64,000 nt of DNA from Rhizobium herbae (lineage in GTDB: Bacteria; Pseudomonadota; Alphaproteobacteria; Rhizobiales; Rhizobiaceae): positions 214,289 to 278,288 of the forward strand of contig NZ_JAGGJV010000010.1 of NCBI RefSeq assembly GCF_017873135.1, written 5' to 3'. The position numbers and the translations under genes are program-made. Within the stretch, counting starts at the first letter, position 1; every line of letters begins with the position of its first letter. Of the stretch, positions 34,378 to 44,000 are shown one piece after another. The notes under the pieces were generated by a model that saw only the letters and a list, made by a program, of their open reading frames with translations, did not search any database and was not told where the DNA came from.

Positions 34378-35748
34378 GTGGAGGTCGCACGCCATATTCA
34401 ACAAGAGGAGGAGGATGTCTTGGAACAGGGAAACAGGCCGGGGGCCGTCGCCAAACCTGAGACGAACAAAGGTTTTGAATACAGCGCCCATGCGGCCAAA
34501 GTGCTCGGGGCTCTGTGGTTGATCGTGGCGCTCGTTGTAGCGGTGCCGAGTGTCGGCACGTCTGTCGTCAATGCTCGAATGATCGAAGATCTCAACATGG
34601 ACCGGGCCGTGTTCGGCATGGGGTTCGGGATATTCGTCATGATGATGGGCTTTCAGGGACCTGTCGTTGCCGTGCTTATCCGGAAATTCGGTTATCGTGC
34701 CACGGTGACCTTCGGATGCCTGGTACTGCTTGCCGGATCGCTCGCGATGGCAACATTTGTTCATACGGGATGGCAATATGCCGTGGCCTTCGGCTTCCTC
34801 GTGGGCACGGGTGTGTGCCTGGCCGGGATGCTGCCGGCGCAGACGGTCGTTACCAACTGGTTCCATGTGCGTCGTGCGCTGGCGGTATCAGTCGTCTTCT
34901 CAGCCGTTGAGGTGGGTGGGTTTTTCTCCCCGCCGGCGCTTGAAAAGCTCATCGCCATATCGGACGGCAATTGGCGCATGGCATGGTGGGTCATCGCCGG
35001 GTTTGCGGTTGTCGCCATTGTCGTGGCATGGACGATGCTGAACGAGCGGCACGTTGCGAGCGCGATTGCCGAAAACCCGACGAGCCTTGCGGCACGCGAC
35101 CGCGGCAACGTGTTCAAGAGCACGACGCACTGGACACTCAAGGAAGCAGTTCGCACCAGAGCCTACTGGCTCATCCTGATCTATATGAGCGTTGCCGGCG
35201 TCGCCTGGGTCTTCCTCCTGGCTCACGGCGCGGTGCACCTACAGGACATCGGATATTCATCGGCGGAAGCCGCCAATGCGGTGGCAATCATCATTGTCGC
35301 ATCCTTTGTCGGCAACATGACCGCCGGCCTCCTCGGGGACCGCATCTCACCGTCTGTCATCGCCGCCGTGAGCATGGCTTTGGTAGCCGTGGCCTTCTGC
35401 ATGGTTGTCAGACCTGAAGGGTTTGTCGGTATCCTGATGTACGCGCTTCCCGCCGGCATCGGATATGGCGCCTCGCAGGTCTGCGTTATGGCGCTTCTCG
35501 GCAACTATTTCGGCAAGGGGTCCTTCTCGACCATCCTGGGCTCGATGATGCCGGTTTCAACGCTATGCGCCGCCGTAGGCGCCGGCTCAGCGGGGGCCGT
35601 CTTTGATCAAACGGGAACATATGGGTGGATGTTCATAATCGTGACCGTGCTTTGCGTCATCGCATTGCTGGCCATCCTGGCTGCCTCTCCGCCGCACAGT
35701 CACCGAAGGAGGGAAGAGTCTTCGGTCAATGCAATCGCAGCGGAATGA
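34378..35748 (+). CDS. MFS transporter (monocarboxylate/aromatic-acid type)
   Basis: Up to 456 residues with twelve predicted membrane helices. There is no ATG in frame near the start. The frame opens at GTG 34378 with a distant GGAGG, while the TTG at 34420 has an excellent GGAGGAGG five bases upstream, so TTG may be the real start (442 residues). Helix 1 (ALWLIVALVVAVPSVGTSVV), the AVLIRKFGYRATV loop and NWFHVRRALAVSVVFSAVEV support the family. It sits 18 bases after the monooxygenase gene in the MarR-linked operon and is the probable importer of its aromatic substrate. Confidence 0.87.
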   Translation: MEVARHIQQEEEDVLEQGNRPGAVAKPETNKGFEYSAHAAKVLGALWLIVALVVAVPSVGTSVVNARMIEDLNMDRAVFGMGFGIFVMMMGFQGPVVAVLIRKFGYRATVTFGCLVLLAGSLAMATFVHTGWQYAVAFGFLVGTGVCLAGMLPAQTVVTNWFHVRRALAVSVVFSAVEVGGFFSPPALEKLIAISDGNWRMAWWVIAGFAVVAIVVAWTMLNERHVASAIAENPTSLAARDRGNVFKSTTHWTLKEAVRTRAYWLILIYMSVAGVAWVFLLAHGAVHLQDIGYSSAEAANAVAIIIVASFVGNMTAGLLGDRISPSVIAAVSMALVAVAFCMVVRPEGFVGILMYALPAGIGYGASQVCVMALLGNYFGKGSFSTILGSMMPVSTLCAAVGAGSAGAVFDQTGTYGWMFIIVTVLCVIALLAILAASPPHSHRRREESSVNAIAAE

Positions 35749-35778
35749 ACAGGTTCTATTCTTTAGGGGGGAATAACA

Positions 35779-37149
35779 ATGCGAGTTCTACACACCACCA
35801 TCGTGCCGCTTCTGCTTGCGTTCACCGTTCCAGCGTCTGCTGAAAACCCAACCCTTATTTTGGAGGATACACCTCCCGGCCTGCCCGCGCCGGTATATTC
35901 CGGCCCGTTGGCAGACATTGGCAAGTCGCTCCATGACAACGGAATTGATCTCCGGTTGAGCTATATCAACATCTACCAGAACGCACCCGACTTTGGTTTC
36001 GCAGGCGGTTCGTCGGTCAACTATGGCGTGTTCCTCTTCGACGTGACAGGTCATCTCTCATCCGATCTGCGCGTGAGGTTCATGGAGACGGTCAATCACC
36101 CGTCCTACAATGAAGACGGCTACCTTTTCGACATGTCGAATGCCTTCTTCCCGGTCCCGGTTGTCGATTCCGGTACGGACCTGACGCGCCTCACGCTTGA
36201 AGCCGACCTTTTCGATGACCGCTTTCAGGTCGAGGCTGGCCGCATGGGGCTGGCTCTGGACTTCATGACAAAGGGCTTCTGCGGTGGCCTTGCCTGCATC
36301 AACTCGACGCAGGCGATCAACCTCAACATACCGGGCGAGCCGCTTTCTGTTTGGGGTGGCCGCGTGGCTTACAAACCAACCCCGATCACCACGTTCGGGC
36401 TGGGGATTATCGAGGACAATCCCGACAATTGGCAGAATGGCAATGGATGGGATTGGCAATCAGGCAGCTCCGACGGATACATCGCCATCGCCAATATCCG
36501 TCATGACGAGACGTTCCTGGACAACGCCAATCCGTTGAAGTTTGAAGTCGGGGCCTATCATCGTTCGGCTCCCTACGAGGACGCTCTCTACAATGACGGA
36601 TGGGGGAATCCGACATTTGGAGCTGCACCGACGATTATCACGCATGATAGCGGCACCAGTGGTGTCTACGCGCAAGCACGCAAAGTAATCTGGAGTACGC
36701 CGTCTGGCGGACTGATCCCGGAAAACGTGGCGGTTTACGGCGGAATTTTCCACACCTTCGGTGAGGGCCAGGCCTATCCGTGGGAGGCTTATGCGGGTCT
36801 TGAATATTCCGGCTTCTGGGCAGAGAACCCCGTCGCGACGATCGGCGCCTCGGTTCACTACATCGGCCTCAGCGATGAACGAGCCCAGTACGAACGCAAT
36901 GCCCGGCTGTTCTTCTCGGGAGTAGATGAGGCGCAGCCAAAAGACACGTTCATGTTCGATGTCCATGGAAGCATGGGGATGTTCGGCAACGGCATTCTCG
37001 ATCTGGGCGCCGCCTATGTCGTCAATCCCAACACTTCGGTCTTGGCCGATTTTTCGACGGGCAGGCAGAAAGACGGTTTCGTTTTCTACGCGACACTGGC
37101 CTTCGATTTGAGCGGCAGCCTTGGCCTTTCGCCGCGCCGCGGACCGTAA
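35779..37149 (+). CDS. Outer-membrane porin, OprB-like
   Basis: 456 residues with a signal peptide of about 21 residues (LLLAFTVPASAEN). The mature protein is acidic, rich in Gly, Tyr, Trp and Phe and in alternating strands (LRLSYINIYQNAPDFGFAGG, RFQVEAGRMGLALDFM, NPLKFEVGAYHRSAPYEDAL). It carries two Cys (GFCGGLACIN) that may form a disulfide. The ending DLSGSLGLSPRRGP is unusual because it does not close with an aromatic residue. The pattern resembles OprB/carbohydrate-selective porins. In the MarR-linked operon it would give the aromatic substrate entry across the outer membrane. Confidence 0.75.
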   Translation: MRVLHTTIVPLLLAFTVPASAENPTLILEDTPPGLPAPVYSGPLADIGKSLHDNGIDLRLSYINIYQNAPDFGFAGGSSVNYGVFLFDVTGHLSSDLRVRFMETVNHPSYNEDGYLFDMSNAFFPVPVVDSGTDLTRLTLEADLFDDRFQVEAGRMGLALDFMTKGFCGGLACINSTQAINLNIPGEPLSVWGGRVAYKPTPITTFGLGIIEDNPDNWQNGNGWDWQSGSSDGYIAIANIRHDETFLDNANPLKFEVGAYHRSAPYEDALYNDGWGNPTFGAAPTIITHDSGTSGVYAQARKVIWSTPSGGLIPENVAVYGGIFHTFGEGQAYPWEAYAGLEYSGFWAENPVATIGASVHYIGLSDERAQYERNARLFFSGVDEAQPKDTFMFDVHGSMGMFGNGILDLGAAYVVNPNTSVLADFSTGRQKDGFVFYATLAFDLSGSLGLSPRRGP

Positions 37150-37181
37150 GCGATTTTATTCCACAGCAGGAGAGATCAGGA

Positions 37182-37595
37182 ATGAACGACACGGAAAACC
37201 ATGTACGACTTGAACGAAACAAGCATCTCGTCCGGGAATTCTACCGTCGCGTTTTCGACGGCCAGAACCCGGAAGCCGTCAAGGACTTCGTCACCGAAGA
37301 TTACAAGCAGCACAACAGCCACCTTCCGGGCGGCCGTGCGGGTCTTGAGGGCTTCGTGCGGGCGGTTTTCCCGAACGGCCCGGTTCCCGAACCGGACGAA
37401 ATGAACATTCCCCCGAGCTTGATCGTGGCTGACGGCGACATGGTCGTTGTGGCGGCGTCCCTGCCCCAGCCCGATCCCAACAACCCCGGCGCCACCTATG
37501 ATTATTTCGTCTTCGATGCGTACCGGATCCGGGATGAACGCCTGTCCGAACATTGGAGTGGCGTGAACAAGATTGCGCCGCCGAAACGCTTTTGA
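37182..37595 (+). CDS. SnoaL-like (NTF2-fold) protein
   Basis: 137 residues with an AGGAGAG site. The segment NKHLVREFYRRVFDGQNPEAVKDFVTEDYKQHNSHLPGG and the end EHWSGVNKIAPPKRF match SnoaL-like polyketide-cyclase proteins, which are cone-shaped small-molecule enzymes or binding proteins. His in QHNSH and Asp/Glu around the pocket are present. It lies in the middle of the MarR-linked catabolic operon, so it may isomerise or hydrate an intermediate; the reaction cannot be read from sequence. Confidence 0.8.
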   Translation: MNDTENHVRLERNKHLVREFYRRVFDGQNPEAVKDFVTEDYKQHNSHLPGGRAGLEGFVRAVFPNGPVPEPDEMNIPPSLIVADGDMVVVAASLPQPDPNNPGATYDYFVFDAYRIRDERLSEHWSGVNKIAPPKRF

Positions 37596-37671
37596 CGACG
37601 TCGTTTGTGCCTCTCCTGAACAGGCAAGGCACAAACGAACTTCTTTTCACTGACACTTGGAGACTTAGTAC

Positions 37672-38262
37672 ATGAAACTTTATCACGCGCCCGGCGCCTG
37701 CTCGACCGCATCCCGCATCGTGCTCGAAGAAGCGGGCATTGCCTTCGAGACGGTAGAAGTCAACGTGAGGGACAAGACGCTGGCGGACGGAACAAGTTTT
37801 CTCGCTATCAATCCAAAGGGCCAGGTCCCGGCACTGGTTCTCGGCAATGGCGAGGTACTGACCGAAGGCGCCGTGATCATACAGTATATCGCTGACCAGG
37901 CGCCCGAATCCGGTCTTCTGCCGCCGCCTGGCAATCTCGAACGCTACCGCGTGCTGGAATGGACCAATTACATCGCCACCGAACTGCACAAGACCTTCTC
38001 GCCGTTGATGCGGCCGAACACGCCACCGGAATTTGCCGCAATCACAAAGGCAGCCTTGTTGCCGCGCGTCTTCGGCGTCCTCAATGACCGTCTGGCCGCC
38101 AGCGATTATCTCGCCGGCGCAACGTTTTCCATCGCTGATGCCTACGCCTTCGTCATTCTCGGATGGACGAAGCGGCAGGAGATCGACCTGTTCCCTTGGC
38201 CGAACATCCAGGCCTATCTCACGCGAATTTCAGACCGCCCTTCGGTCAAAGCGGCGCTGTAG
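37672..38262 (+). CDS. Glutathione S-transferase, beta-class-like
   Basis: 196 residues. The thioredoxin-like N-terminal domain starts KLYHAPGACSTASRIVLEE with Cys at residue 10, the catalytic Cys of bacterial beta-class enzymes. The cis-Pro glutathione-binding segment NPKGQVPALVLG follows, with LTEGAVIIQYIAD. The helical domain ends with SIADAYAFVILGW and RPSVKAAL. In an aromatic operon with FAH enzymes it could be a glutathione-dependent isomerase of a ring-cleavage product or a detoxifier of reactive catechols or quinones. It is 11 bases before the dioxygenase gene. Confidence 0.9.
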   Translation: MKLYHAPGACSTASRIVLEEAGIAFETVEVNVRDKTLADGTSFLAINPKGQVPALVLGNGEVLTEGAVIIQYIADQAPESGLLPPPGNLERYRVLEWTNYIATELHKTFSPLMRPNTPPEFAAITKAALLPRVFGVLNDRLAASDYLAGATFSIADAYAFVILGWTKRQEIDLFPWPNIQAYLTRISDRPSVKAAL

Positions 38263-38273
38263 GAGGAATAGCC

Positions 38274-39173
38274 ATGACATATCTCATTCGGCAAATGGGC
38301 CACGTGGTCATCTCCTCGCCCGATCCTCTGGGCGCAGCAAAGGACCTTTGCGACGTCGTCGGACTGAGGATCACGGAAGTGGACGGCGAAACCGTCTATC
38401 TCACCAGCAATGACCGCCATCATGAAGTGACCTATATCAAGGGCGACGGAAAGGCTGTCGCCTGCGGGCTTGAGGCTGTGAGTGCGGATGCCGTCGATGA
38501 GGTCTATCGTCGCGCAAAGTCGGACGGTCTGGAAATCCTGTCGGACAGGCCGCTCGGCAAGCACTACGACCGCGCCGTGCGCCTGGTTGCCCCCGGCGGC
38601 ACCATCCTCGAAGTCCACACCCCGATCGCCCGAAACCAGCCGCGGCACTACAGCTATTCGGCACCCGGTGCCCGTCCCCGTCGGGTCGAGCACATCAATT
38701 CCTTTGCACCGGATACCGCCGCCTATGGCGAGTTCTGCCAGAAGGTCCTCGGCATGAAGCTGTCGGACATGACGGAAGGTGGTGCACTGCGCTGGTACCG
38801 GGCAGAAGACGGCTATCATCACACGATTGCCATGGGTCCCGGCGAAAGCGGATTGCACCACTACGCCTTCGATCTGCATTCCCTTCAGGACCTGCAGACG
38901 ATCGCCGACAATCTCGCGGGCAAGGACCAGGCCCTGGTGTGGGGACCCGGCCGCCACGGTGCGGGCGGCAATATCTTTACCTACTACGCCGACCCGCATG
39001 GCTGCCTGGTCGAGAACTCGATCGAGCTGGATCGTATCGACAATGACGCCACCTATGAGCCGCGCAGTTGGGATATTTCAGAAGGATTGGCCGGCCGCTG
39101 GCTAAACCTGTGGGGCACTCCGCCAACCGCCTCCTTCCTGCGTCCCGGCATACCTTTCGATGCCACGGTCTAG
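38274..39173 (+). CDS. Extradiol (catechol 2,3-dioxygenase-type) VOC-family dioxygenase 2
   Basis: 299 residues from the ATG at 38274, chosen for the AGGAGGA site just upstream. The N-terminal repeat begins RQMGHVVISSPDPLGAAKD. The catalytic repeat carries the metal triad: His in RRVEHINSFAPD (about residue 145), His in GLHHYAFDLHS (about 205) and Glu in CLVENSIELDRI (about 255). It would meta-cleave the catechol made by the two-component monooxygenase of this operon. A related enzyme (30584) belongs to the IclR-linked unit, so the island holds two independent ring-cleavage modules. Confidence 0.9.
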   Translation: MTYLIRQMGHVVISSPDPLGAAKDLCDVVGLRITEVDGETVYLTSNDRHHEVTYIKGDGKAVACGLEAVSADAVDEVYRRAKSDGLEILSDRPLGKHYDRAVRLVAPGGTILEVHTPIARNQPRHYSYSAPGARPRRVEHINSFAPDTAAYGEFCQKVLGMKLSDMTEGGALRWYRAEDGYHHTIAMGPGESGLHHYAFDLHSLQDLQTIADNLAGKDQALVWGPGRHGAGGNIFTYYADPHGCLVENSIELDRIDNDATYEPRSWDISEGLAGRWLNLWGTPPTASFLRPGIPFDATV

Positions 39174-39223
39174 GCCGAAGGATACCTGGCACGAAGACTT
39201 CCCAAAGAGGAAATATCCGAAAC

Positions 39224-40114
39224 ATGAGTATCACACTGAACCCCGAATTCCGCTACCGAATGCCGGTTTCGTTCGGACCAGCGCCCGGCCCCCGCCAGAA
39301 GCCCGGCGGCGGTATGTGGGTGCCGGAGGAAACCGGCCGGATGAACGCGGAATGGATGGCGGTCACCTATCGCACCGATCCGAAAAAACTGGAGGCGTTG
39401 CTTCCGCCGGGGATGGACCTGCGCGGCGAGCCGCTTCTCACCGTTTCCTGCGCCTGGTTCAAGAACCTCTACTGGCTGGCCGGGCGCGGCTACGGCATCG
39501 TCGTCGTCGACTTTCCGGTAACCTATCGCGGCAGGATGGAAACCCTCGAAGGCACCTTCTGCCCGGTGCTGTGGGAAGGGGCGCCCGATGCCATCATGAC
39601 CGGACGCGACGAACTGGGCTTTCCAAAGATGTTTGCCGACATTCCGCAGATCACCCATGATAGGGAGCTTGGAACCGCTGCATGCTCTGCGTCCTGGATG
39701 GGGTTCAAGTTCTTCGACATCACCCTCACGGACCTGATCGACGCCGGCAATGAGCCTGCCCTGCCCGGAGCGGATAACGGCCCGGCGATGTATTACAAAT
39801 ATGTTCCCCGCACCAGTATTGGCGGGTGTGAGGGGGCCGATGTGGCCTATGTCACGACCGCGGCCGCCCCACCCGGAACAGGTGGCAGGGTCGGCAACAT
39901 CAATTTCGACGGCTTCGACTTCAAACGCTGGTCCGCCAAGGGCACGGTGGCGTGGCACCGGGCCACGTTCGAGCAATTGCCGCTCAGCGCGCATGTCGTC
40001 AACGGCATGGCCAATCTCGATATTCTCGAAGTCACCAAGGTGCAGATGGTTGCCTTTTCCGGTCCCGGCATCGCCGTCTCGGTCAACACCATGCGCGCCG
40101 TAGAGCCCGCATAA
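39224..40114 (+). CDS. Acetoacetate-decarboxylase family protein
   Basis: 296 residues from the ATG at 39224; a longer frame overlaps the preceding gene and lacks a ribosome site. The family core is visible: EWMAVTYRTDPKKLEALLPPG, then MTGRDELGFPKMFADIP, in which the Lys after FP is the expected Schiff-base residue, and a C-terminal barrel (VNTMRAVEPA). Relatives include decarboxylases and Schiff-base aldolases or cyclases acting on keto acids. In this operon it may decarboxylate or rearrange an oxo-acid from meta-cleavage. Function inferred from fold and context. Confidence 0.8.
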   Translation: MSITLNPEFRYRMPVSFGPAPGPRQKPGGGMWVPEETGRMNAEWMAVTYRTDPKKLEALLPPGMDLRGEPLLTVSCAWFKNLYWLAGRGYGIVVVDFPVTYRGRMETLEGTFCPVLWEGAPDAIMTGRDELGFPKMFADIPQITHDRELGTAACSASWMGFKFFDITLTDLIDAGNEPALPGADNGPAMYYKYVPRTSIGGCEGADVAYVTTAAAPPGTGGRVGNINFDGFDFKRWSAKGTVAWHRATFEQLPLSAHVVNGMANLDILEVTKVQMVAFSGPGIAVSVNTMRAVEPA

Positions 40115-40129
40115 CCCAGGAATTACACG

Positions 40130-40981
40130 ATGAAATTGGCAAGATTCACGATCGACGGCAGCACCCGTCTTGGCAAGGTCGAGGGCGACAGGATTGTCGA
40201 TCTGACCGATGAAACCAAGGATTGCGGGGGTTCGATGCGCCTGTTGCTGGAAAACTATGAAACGCTGCGTCCGGCACTTGAGCAAGTGCAGGCGCCATCG
40301 TTTCCGCTCGCTGACATACGACTGGAAGCGCCTGTTGCCGATCCGCGCAAATTCCTGGCGATCGGCATGAACTACAAGGCGCATGCCGAAGAAGCAGCGG
40401 CGGCAGGGATCAAGATCCCCGACAGCCAGCTGTGGTTCAACAAGCAGGTCAGCTGCATCAATGGTCCCTACAGCGACATTGTCCTGCCCCAGGCATCGAC
40501 GATGGTCGATTACGAGGCCGAACTGGGTTTTGTCATCGGCAAGCGTTGCCGCCATGTGAAGAGCGAAGAAGCCCGAACCGTCATTGCCGGTTATCTGGTG
40601 GCCAATGACGTCACCGCGCGCGACTGGCAGTTCCGCTCACCGACCTATACCCTCGGCAAATCCTTCGACACGCACGGCCCCATCGGCCCTTGGATCACGA
40701 CGGATGACGAGATAAGCGATCCGCACGATCTGACCCTCACCCTTTCGCTGAACGGACAGGAGCGGCAGCGAACATCGACCGGTGACATGATCTACGACAT
40801 CTACGACCAGATCGCATACCTGTCGACGGTCATGACGTTGGAACCGGGCGATATCATCATCACCGGCACGCCGGCCAATGTTGGAATTGCGACGAAAACA
40901 TTCATGAAACCGGGCGACGTCGTCCGCGTCGAAGTCGAAGCCCTGGGAGCGATCGAAAACATTTTCATCGCCGAAGTCTGA
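40130..40981 (+). CDS. Fumarylacetoacetate hydrolase (FAH) family enzyme 2
   Basis: 283 residues with an AGGAA site. The FAH core contains PRKFLAIGMNYKAHAEEA, the acidic metal site MVDYEAELGFVIGKR, LVANDVTARDWQ, TLGKSFDTHGPIGPWI and ITGTPANVGIATKTFMKPGD. It resembles ureidoglycolate-lyase-like and acylpyruvase/FAH-type hydrolases that split a carbon-carbon bond in oxo acids. It is the last gene of the MarR-linked operon, so a late pathway step is likely. It differs clearly from the FAH enzyme at 29705. Confidence 0.9.
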   Translation: MKLARFTIDGSTRLGKVEGDRIVDLTDETKDCGGSMRLLLENYETLRPALEQVQAPSFPLADIRLEAPVADPRKFLAIGMNYKAHAEEAAAAGIKIPDSQLWFNKQVSCINGPYSDIVLPQASTMVDYEAELGFVIGKRCRHVKSEEARTVIAGYLVANDVTARDWQFRSPTYTLGKSFDTHGPIGPWITTDDEISDPHDLTLTLSLNGQERQRTSTGDMIYDIYDQIAYLSTVMTLEPGDIIITGTPANVGIATKTFMKPGDVVRVEVEALGAIENIFIAEV

Positions 40982-40994
40982 TTGCAGTTCGGCG

Positions 40995-41033
40995 CTTGAG
41001 GCAGACGGCTTTTTGAACGCCATCTACCTCAAG
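40995..41033. terminator. Stem-loop after the MarR-linked operon
   Basis: CTTGAGG (40995-41001) is complementary to CCTCAAG (41027-41033), and AGA/TCT adds pairs inside. The loop contains GGCTTTTTG. It lies between convergent operon ends and may be a bidirectional terminator, although no U-run follows the stem. Confidence 0.4.
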
Positions 41034-41055
41034 GTCTCCGCAAGCCAATGACCGT

Positions 41056-44000
41056 TTACGCCTTGCTCTTTTGAAACCTTGCCTTGAACAGGCCCAGCAC
41101 ATCATCCAGCAGTGTGAACACAACCGGGATGACCAGGAGACTCAGGAAGGTCGAGGTAATCAGTCCTCCAATCACGACGATGCCCATGGGCTGGCGAAAG
41201 CTCGAGTCACCCGACACGAGGCTCAGTGCGGCCGGCAACATGCCACCCGCCATGGCGATGGTCGTCATGATGATCGGTCGTGCCCGCTTGTGGCATGCAT
41301 CGACAAGCGCGTCGTAGCGAGACATGCCACCTCTCCGTGCCTCTATAGCGTACTCGACGAGCAGGATCGAGTTTTTGGACACGATCCCCATCAATAGCAG
41401 CAGACCGATCACGGCGGGCATGGAGAAGGCTGTACCGGTCAGGACCAGCGGCAGCAGGGCGCCGCCAAGCGCCAGCGGCAGGGCCATCAGGATTGTCACA
41501 GGCTGAAGGAAGTCATGGAACAGAAGAACCAGAACGGCGTAGATGCAGAAGATGCCAATCGCCATCGCCGTGCCGAAACTGGTGAACAGCTCGCTCTGAC
41601 GCTTCAATTCGCCCTGCTCAACAAATTTCACACCCTGCGGTAAATTCTGATAGCTGGGCAACCGGGCGGCCTCCGCCGTCACGTCCGACAGGCTTCTGCC
41701 ATTCAATTCGATGGTAAGCGAGACATTGCGTGACCGATCGAGGCGATCGATTTGACTTGGGCTGGATCCTATCGAAATATCCGCAACAGCGCCGAGCGAA
41801 ACGTTGCCCTCCTTGCCTTCAACGGGGATAAGGGAAACTGCATCCAGTGACTGTCGGCTTTTTGTGTCCAGCATAACCCGGATAGGCACCTGGCGTTCCG
41901 GTAGATTGAGCTGGGACAAGGCGGTGTCGTAGGCGCCCGCAGTCGCAACGCGGATAGCCTCGGCGATAGCTTGAGACGTTACTCCCAGCGACGCGGCTTC
42001 AGCCAAATCCGGTTTGATTGTAATCTCCGGCGATTGCTTGGCCGCAGACGACGTGACATTGCCGATACCAGACAGGGTGCGCAGTTCGGCCTCAAGGCTG
42101 CCTGCCGCCTGCTCCAGAAGTTCGGAATCATCGCCCGCCAGCGTAAGCGTGAGCTCTGTGCCATTGCCGCCGGAGCCTATCTCGACACGAACACCGGGCA
42201 GCTTCTCCAGGGCCGTGCGCAAATCCGCTTCGATCTGTGACTGCTTGATATCACGATCGTCAATCGGTGTGAGGTTGACGACGATCGTGGCGCTGTCGGT
42301 GCTCGCATTCGATGTACTGTTCATGCCGCCGGTGGAGGCTGTGCCCGTTGCCTGAAACACCGAGGTGACATGATCCACGCCGGCGATGATCGCGGATGCC
42401 TTCCGCGCGGCGGCGTCAGTCGATTCAATCGTCGACCCGGGAGGCGTGGTAATGGAAACCTGGGTCTGCCCGTCGTCGGACGCCGGGAAAAAGCCAGTCG
42501 ACAGATTGGTCAGGAGCAAGGCCGAGAATGCCAGGAACCCTACAGTCCCGAGCACTGGGATCCAGCGATGCCGAAGCGCACCTTTGACCAGCCAGAGATA
42601 GGCCTGCATCAAGCGACCGTCGTCTTCGTGCGCCTTGTCTGTCGCCTTCATGATGTAGGCCGCCATCATCGGCGTGACCAACCGCGCGACCAAAAGCGAG
42701 GCGAGAACGGCGACGGAAGCCGTGATGCCGAATTGCTTGAAGATGATGCCTGGAATTCCGCCCATGAAGGCGGTGGGCAAAAACACGGCGACCAAGGTGA
42801 ACGTGGTGGCGATAACCGCCAGGCCGATTTCGTCGGCCGCCTCCATCGCCGCTTCGAAAGGACTTTTTCCCATATTGAGGTGTCGCTCGATGTTCTCGAT
42901 CTCGACGATCGCGTCGTCGACGAGAATTCCAACGACCAACGACAACGCCAGGAGCGTGATCGTGTTCAAACTGTAGTCAAGCAGATACATCACAAGAAAC
43001 GTGGGTACGATCGATAGCGGCAATGCAACGGCAGCCAGAAGCGTCGCACGCCAATCGCGCAGGAAAAGCCAGACCACAAAGATCGCGATCAACGCGCCTT
43101 CGTAGACCATGTGCATCGACGATTCATAATTCTGCTCGGTCGGAACAATCGTGTTGTAGGCTTCCTCGATTGTCACGCGGGGATTGGCCGCGGCAAACGC
43201 CTTCATGGCTTCGCGGACATTCTCGGTGACCGCAATATCGGAATACCCTTTGGAACGCTTGATCTGGGCCGCAATGACCGGTTTGCCGTTCAGATAGGCA
43301 AGCGAAGTAACATCGCTGTGGGAATCGGTGACGGTGCCGAGTTCATCCAGTCGAACCCAGCTTCCCTTTGGCAGCGGAATAGGCGTTGCGCTAAGCTGAT
43401 CGGCGCTGTCCGCAGCCGCCAAAGTGCGGACCGACTGGCTTTCGCCGCCAATCCGTCCTTTCCCACCTGAAAGATCGGATTGCACCGCTTCAAGCTGCCC
43501 GTTGACATCGTTTGCGGTCAATCCCAGGCCGTCAAGCAGGTTTGCGTTGAGCTCCACCCTGACTTCCCGATCGATGCCTCCGAGGCGACCGACTTCGCCA
43601 ACACCGTCCACAGCCATCAGCGCGCGTGACATGTCGTTGTCGATGAACCACGACAGTTCCGCATCGTCCAGTGTGTCGGAACGCACCACATAGGTGATCA
43701 GCGGCGAAGCGTTCAACGACTGTTTCGAGACGGTTGGTGCATTCATGTCCTTCGGCAGGTCGTCCTGCGCCTGGTCGACAGCGCTTTTCACCTCGTCCAG
43801 CGCTTCTTGAGTGTCCTTTCCCACTTCGAACGCGACAGAGATGCTCACCGAGCCGTCAGTGATCGTCGTGGTCACGGAATCCAGCTGGGTAAGGCCCGTC
43901 AGCTCATCCTCGATCTTGCGCGCCACCTCGGTTTCAAGCTGGGAGGCTGCCGCCCCGTCGAGCGAAGCGCTGATCTCGATTGTTGGAAGATCCATATCGG

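Noticed and set aside
33040..34866. Leftward open frame of 608 codons over the monooxygenase gene
   Set aside because: Antisense shadow; its protein has low-complexity His/Arg/Asp composition, and the + strand encodes a well-recognised enzyme with its reductase.
39170..40555. Leftward open frame of 461 codons over the decarboxylase-like and FAH genes
   Set aside because: Shadow of two convincing genes transcribed the other way; no motif.
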